A DNA stretch of 64,000 nt from Streptomyces sp. CB02923. Its GTDB lineage: Bacteria > Actinomycetota > Actinomycetes > Streptomycetales > Streptomycetaceae. Each line of letters begins with the position of its first letter. Position 1 is the stretch's first letter. The position numbers were made by a program, and so were the translations under genes. Positions 59,972 through 64,000 of this stretch are shown here, one piece after another. The notes below the pieces were generated by a model. It worked only from the letters and a program-made list of their open reading frames with translations. It searched no databases and had not been told where the DNA came from. Where the stretch lies: the NCBI RefSeq assembly GCF_001905005.1, contig NZ_LWKZ01000025.1, positions 248,001-312,000 of the forward strand, written 5' to 3'.

Positions 59972-61174
59972 TCACGCGATGCGGTTGACCTGGACGACGT
60001 GCCGGGCCATGTCGAGCAGCATCCGGGTGCCCGGCACCTGCGGCAGCATCGGCTCCAGCCGGCTCCAGGTCTCCGCCACCAGCGACTGGGCCTCCCGGAC
60101 GCAGGCCTCCAGGGCGCCGCAGTCGCGCAGCTCGGCGGCCGCGCCCAGGACCGTGGTGCGGTCGGCCCGGCCGTCCCGTACGGCGTGCCACAGCGGGGCG
60201 AGACGCCTACGGGGGAGCCGGGCGACGGCGTGCGCCAGCGGCATGGTGACCTTCCCGTTGTGGAGGTCCTCACCGACCTGCTTCGTCACCACCCCGTCGC
60301 GTACCACCCCTTCCAGGTCCGCGACGTCGTCGGTGATCTGGTACGCCGTGCCGATGGCGGAGCCGAACGCGACCAGGGCGGTGCGCTGCCGGTCGTCGAC
60401 ACCGCACACGAGCGCGGCGGCCTCCAGCCCGGCGCCCACCATGGCCCCGGATTTCAGGCGGTGCGTCAGGCGTACGGCTTCGAGCGCCGGCTCGGCGTCC
60501 TCGGTACGGACCGCCTGGTCCATCTCGGTGCGGTGCCCCTGGATGTCCAGCGCCTGGCCCGCGTGCGCGGCGCGCAGGGCCGCCAGGTACGCGTCGTAGA
60601 GGCGGGCCCGCAGCACCAGGTCCTCCGGGACGGTCAGCCGGACCGCCCGGTCCAGCGTGAAATAGGCGAAGGTGCCCGCGTTGAGGGCCGTGGAGGTGCC
60701 GAAGGCGGTGTGCACCGTGGCCCGGCCGCGGCGCAGCGACGCGCCGTCCTCCACGTCGTCGACCATCAGGGAACCGGTGTGCGCCAGCTCCATCGAGGCG
60801 ACCAGCGGGCCGAAGTGCTCGCTGTCCCCGCCGAGCACTTCGATCACCGCCATCATCAGGCCGGGGCGCCAGCGCCCGCCGCCCGCGCCGACCAGGTAGC
60901 GCACCGGTTCCGTCAGGGCGGCGTGCAGCCGGCCGCCGACGCGGGCGTGCGCGGGGTCGCCGGAGCAGTCCGTCGGCTCGCCGCCGCAGTCGTACGCCAT
61001 CAGCGGTGACCCGGCGTCGCGGCAGCCCGCGGGGGTGCCGGGGTAGAGACGTTCGATCTGTGCGTCGACCCGTCCGGCCCAACGGGCAAGGAGTTCCTGA
61101 AACGTTTCTTCTTCGGCCGCCGGCCTGCTCGCCGGTCTTTCCGCGGGAAGTTTTGTGGTGGGAGTGGATGTCAC
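59972..61174 (-). CDS. Trans-polyprenyl diphosphate synthase
   Basis: The 400-residue all-alpha enzyme should condense IPP with allylic diphosphates. The first Asp-rich motif DDVED (139-143) and the second DDVAD (282-286) are both complete, with GRWRP upstream and SLRRGRATVH downstream. Small residues at -4 and -5 before the first motif (GSLMVDD) suggest a product of C20 or longer. An N-terminal extension of about 80 residues contains two Cys-rich turns (YDCGGEPTDCSGD). It is divergent from the cyclase gene and presumably feeds it. Confidence 0.92.
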   Translation of the reverse strand: MTSTPTTKLPAERPASRPAAEEETFQELLARWAGRVDAQIERLYPGTPAGCRDAGSPLMAYDCGGEPTDCSGDPAHARVGGRLHAALTEPVRYLVGAGGGRWRPGLMMAVIEVLGGDSEHFGPLVASMELAHTGSLMVDDVEDGASLRRGRATVHTAFGTSTALNAGTFAYFTLDRAVRLTVPEDLVLRARLYDAYLAALRAAHAGQALDIQGHRTEMDQAVRTEDAEPALEAVRLTHRLKSGAMVGAGLEAAALVCGVDDRQRTALVAFGSAIGTAYQITDDVADLEGVVRDGVVTKQVGEDLHNGKVTMPLAHAVARLPRRRLAPLWHAVRDGRADRTTVLGAAAELRDCGALEACVREAQSLVAETWSRLEPMLPQVPGTRMLLDMARHVVQVNRIA

Positions 61175-61400
61175 ATGACTGTTCTACCGATGGTCGTGCC
61201 GATTCGCCTGCGCAGCGATACCGGCGAGCGGGTGACACAAACACCGCCCGCTCTGCTGAATGCGTGACGCCGGGTCGTTTCCCGGGGCGTGTCCGGCCGG
61301 TGCGCTAACGTGACGCGCACATCACCCCATTTACCCCCTTCGGCCCTTCCGCGCGAGCCCGCACCCGTTCTTTCCGCACCGGCTACACCCAGGGGAATCC

Positions 61401-63407
61401 ATGACCACGACGACCGATGACGAATCCCGCCCGGACGGGACGCTGTCCAGCACGCCGGACCCGGCTCCGACCTTCGCTTTTCCGCCGTCCGACGAGGTCG
61501 AGGAAGCGGCCCGGCAGGCCGCACTGAAGGCCGCGGACAACCTGCTGGCCCGGCAGCACCCGGACGGGTACTGGCGGGAATTCCTCGGGGTGAATACCAG
61601 CATGGACGCGCAGGATTCACTGATGCGCCAATTCCTGGGCATTCTGGATGACCGGACCGCCGCGGCGACCGGCCGGTGGATTCGTTCGAAGCAGCTACCG
61701 GACGGTTCCTGGTCCCCCGTTCACGAAGGCGCCGGTGATCTGGGCATCACCATCGAGTCCTATCTGGCTCTCCGGCTCGCCGGGCACGACCCGGACGAAC
61801 CGCATATGCGCCAATGCGCGGAATGGGTACGCGAAAGGGGCGGTCTCGCGGCCGCCCGGGTGACGACGCGCATCTGGTGCGCGATGTTCGGCTGGTGGAG
61901 CTGGGACCGGCTGTACGAGGTACCGCCCGAGATGATCCTGCTGCCCAAGTGGGCCCCGCTGAACGTCTACTCGTACCTCTACTGGATGCGCCAGGTCGTC
62001 GTCCCGTACCTCGTCGTCCTGTCCCACCGCCCGGTGGCACCGGTGCCGTTCGGCATCGACGAGCTGCTGGCCGTCCCCGGCACCCACGCGGGAACGCGGA
62101 CCGACGGGCCGTCCGGCGGGTGGGACGGCGTCTTCCGGGGCCTGAACCGCGCCCTGCGCTGGTACCGCAAGGCCGGCCCGTCCTCGGTGCGCCGGGCCGC
62201 GGTCAACGCCTGCCTCCGCTGGATCACCGAACGCCAGGAAGCGGACGGCAGCTGGGGAGGCGTCCGGGTGCAGACCATGTGGTCGGTGTTCGCCCTGCGC
62301 CACTCCGGCTACCCGCTCGACCACCCGGCCGTCAGGGCCGGACTCGGCTTTCTGGACCACACCATCGTCTGGCCCGAGGAGGGCGTACGGAAGGTGGAGA
62401 TCTGCGAGTCCCCGGTCTGGGACACCGCGCTGTCCGTCATCGCGCTCCGGGACACCGGGCTGCCGGGCGACCACCCGGCCCTGGTCAGGGCCGCCGACTG
62501 GCTGGTCGGCCAGCAGACGACACGACGCGCCGACTGGTCCGTGCAGCGCCCCCGGCTCGCTACCGGCGGCTGGGCGTTCCAGTTCCACAACGAGTGCTAC
62601 CCCGACATGGACGACACCTCCGAGGTGGTCCTCGCACTGCACCGCGTCCGCCACCCGGACCCCGCGCGCGTCGACGCGGCAGTGCGCAAGGGCGCGCACT
62701 GGAACCTCGGCATGCAGAGCAAGAACGGCGGGTGGGGGGCCTTCGACGCGGACAGCGTCAGCCCCATCCCCGAACGGCTCGCCCTCACCGGCATCAGCTT
62801 CATCGCCGACGCGCCGAGCGCCGACATCTCCGGGCACGTGCTGGAGATGCTGGGCGCGCTGGGGATGCAGGACGACATCCGCACCCGGCGCGGCATCCGC
62901 TGGCTGCTCGCCCAGCAGGAGGACGACGGCTCGTGGTTCGGCCGCTGGGGGGTGAATCACGTGTACGGCACCGGCGCCGCGGTCCCGGCCCTCATCGCGA
63001 ACGGTGTGCCTCCCGGCCACCCGGCCGTCCGGCGCGCCGTCGCCTGGCTCCGGTCCGTACAGAACGCGGACGGCGGGTGGGGCGAGGACTGGGAGTCCTA
63101 CACCGATCCCCGCTACATCGGCCACGGCCCGTCCACCCCGTCGCAGACGGCCTGGGCCCTGACCGCGCTGCTCGCCGCCGGAGAACGCGACAGCGAAGCC
63201 GTCCGGTCCGGCATCCGACGGCTCGCCGACACCCAGCGCGACGACGGCACCTGGGACGAGCCGTACCACACCGGCACCGTCATCCCCGGGGAATACGCCC
63301 TGCACTACGGCCTCTACGCCCACGCCTTCCCCCTCACCGCCCTCGGCCGCTACGTACAGCACCAGAACGAGGGGGCCATCGCGGGCGCCCGCCCTGGTCC
63401 CGCTTGA
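61401..63407 (+). CDS. Squalene-hopene-cyclase-like class II terpene cyclase
   Basis: The 668-residue (alpha/alpha) double-barrel enzyme is full length for the SHC family. The class II acid motif is DMDDTS (402-407; DxDDTA in classical SHC), with Asp404 the proton donor. QW repeats are visible (QEADGSWGG, KNGGWGAF, QEDDGSWFGRWG, QNADGGWGE, QRDDGTWDEP). Near the C-terminus the region that is usually FPGDFY is VIPGEYALHYGLYAHAFPL, a clear deviation around the active-site exit. AGGGGA precedes ATG 61401. With a dedicated prenyl synthase, methyltransferase and exporter, the substrate may not be squalene. Confidence 0.9.
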   Translation: MTTTTDDESRPDGTLSSTPDPAPTFAFPPSDEVEEAARQAALKAADNLLARQHPDGYWREFLGVNTSMDAQDSLMRQFLGILDDRTAAATGRWIRSKQLPDGSWSPVHEGAGDLGITIESYLALRLAGHDPDEPHMRQCAEWVRERGGLAAARVTTRIWCAMFGWWSWDRLYEVPPEMILLPKWAPLNVYSYLYWMRQVVVPYLVVLSHRPVAPVPFGIDELLAVPGTHAGTRTDGPSGGWDGVFRGLNRALRWYRKAGPSSVRRAAVNACLRWITERQEADGSWGGVRVQTMWSVFALRHSGYPLDHPAVRAGLGFLDHTIVWPEEGVRKVEICESPVWDTALSVIALRDTGLPGDHPALVRAADWLVGQQTTRRADWSVQRPRLATGGWAFQFHNECYPDMDDTSEVVLALHRVRHPDPARVDAAVRKGAHWNLGMQSKNGGWGAFDADSVSPIPERLALTGISFIADAPSADISGHVLEMLGALGMQDDIRTRRGIRWLLAQQEDDGSWFGRWGVNHVYGTGAAVPALIANGVPPGHPAVRRAVAWLRSVQNADGGWGEDWESYTDPRYIGHGPSTPSQTAWALTALLAAGERDSEAVRSGIRRLADTQRDDGTWDEPYHTGTVIPGEYALHYGLYAHAFPLTALGRYVQHQNEGAIAGARPGPA

Positions 63408-63738
63408 GGCCGGGGCAGGCGTGAGGCATGTGCGGGGGTGAGGCAGGCGTGAGATCGGGGCCGGCGCAGGGCGGAATCCAGCCATTGTCACGTCGACCCG
63501 TGGCGGGCCGGGCGGGCGGAAGGAAAAGACCCCCGTGATCAAAAAAGAGGTGGTTTGCCACCCCGGACCATGAACTACGGGCGGCTCGGCGAGCCCTTTC
63601 CCCGAATTTCCGAGCGCGGGCCCCCGGCCCGATCCTGGCCGATAGCGGCGGCTACGCACGTGACAACCGTCGCTCTGTGTTAGTGCGCTGCGTTACCGTC
63701 ACGCACGGAGCAGGCGCACCAGCCTTGGGGGGCAGCAC
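63408..63738. other. Intergenic region after the cyclase
   Basis: These 331 bp have no supported gene. A short hairpin GGTGG-TTTG-CCACC (63549-63562) is flanked on its left by AAAAAAG, which would act as a U-tract only for minus-strand transcripts. The promoter of the last gene should lie on the right side. Confidence 0.5.
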
Positions 63739-64000
63739 ATGGCCACGGTCAAAACGCTCACATGTTTGGCGAACTCCCGCAAGCATGCGGGCCGATGTGT
63801 CGCAGGCATGGCCGACGACGGTTCCGGGCAATGGATACGCCCGGTGAGCAACCGCTCCACCCACGAGGTATCCGAACACGAACGGCAATACGCCGACGGA
63901 TCGGACCCGAAAGTCCTCGACATCATCTCCGTGCCGCTCCTCCGCCCTCAGCCACACGGCTTCCAGAGCGAGAACTGGCTCCTCGATCCCGAATACTACT
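63739..64000 (+). CDS. Probable dual-OB-domain protein, N-terminal part (3'-truncated by window edge)
   Basis: The frame from ATG 63739 (GGGGGG five bases upstream) stays open to the window end for 87 codons: VKTLTCLANSRKHAGRCVAG, then GQWIRPVSNRSTHEVSEHER and VLDIISVPLLRPQPHGFQSE, NWLLDP. This opening, with its conserved Cys, WIRPVS and E-N-W-L-L-D-P, matches what I recall as the dual OB-containing domain, found in proteins of probable nucleic-acid or conflict-system function. The rest lies outside the window. Confidence 0.65.
   Translation, partial: MATVKTLTCLANSRKHAGRCVAGMADDGSGQWIRPVSNRSTHEVSEHERQYADGSDPKVLDIISVPLLRPQPHGFQSENWLLDPEYY

Overview
The window reads as Streptomyces chromosome. 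It is very GC-rich with strong third-position GC bias, and it carries a chaplin, a subtilisin-inhibitor (SSI) homologue, WhiJ-type XRE/DUF397/ATPase regulatory modules, a DUF4239 membrane protein and a SigE-type ECF sigma factor. Three minus-strand tRNA genes (initiator Met, Arg-ACG, Ser-GCT) are present. No self-transmissible element is intact, but a degraded tRNA-Arg-associated insertion and several pseudogenes are visible. All family assignments are from reading the sequence; no database search was run.

Layout. 1-4.4 kb: three genes of unknown function, a MerR regulator divergent from an Old Yellow Enzyme with a textbook MerR promoter, and a secreted trypsin-like protease. 4.4-13.7 kb: a tandem-domain papain-like protease with one dead domain, DUF4239, a CatB-type acetyltransferase, a Uma2 pseudogene, two minimal GntR proteins, a flavin monooxygenase-RidA operon facing a TetR regulator across paired operators, a SnoaL-like protein and an orphan phage-type tail tube protein. 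14-18.5 kb: MarR, an MFS exporter with three C-terminal beta-sandwich repeats, a YceI protein carrying the same repeat, and a chaplin. 18.7-27.6 kb: a TetR/MFS pair, then a two-component system in one operon with a GT2-GtrA fusion and a GT-C glycosyltransferase. 28-32.4 kb: flavin reductases, an amidohydrolase, DUF2797 and a GlxA-type regulator. 32.4-35.3 kb: the tRNA genes and the element remnant. 35.7-43.3 kb: SSI, a 1520-residue PAS/degenerate kinase/receiver protein with a huge disordered linker, and an acyl-CoA ligase.

43.5-49.7 kb is the most structured part. Two WhiJ-type modules (ATPase, XRE-DUF5753, DUF397) lie in tandem, and a graspetide (omega-ester RiPP) cluster sits between them: precursor, ATP-grasp ligase and PIMT-like methyltransferase. 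A 447-bp direct repeat (about 96% identical by eye) brackets XRE1, DUF397 and the graspetide genes. The second repeat truncates an ATPase gene and supplies the last two bases of the methyltransferase stop codon.

50-64 kb: a MOSC protein, an ECF sigma factor, a DUF1906 secreted protein, a three-gene Ltp2/MaoC/MaoC-DUF35 operon of the steroid side-chain retro-aldol type, a small Asn-rich secreted protein, a primase-polymerase-like protein, and a terpenoid cluster (methyltransferase, ABC exporter, polyprenyl diphosphate synthase, squalene-hopene-cyclase-like enzyme). The last gene, probably a dual-OB-domain protein, runs off the end.

A trait of the whole window is short in-frame tandem repeats at gene ends and in linkers, often touching the stop codon.
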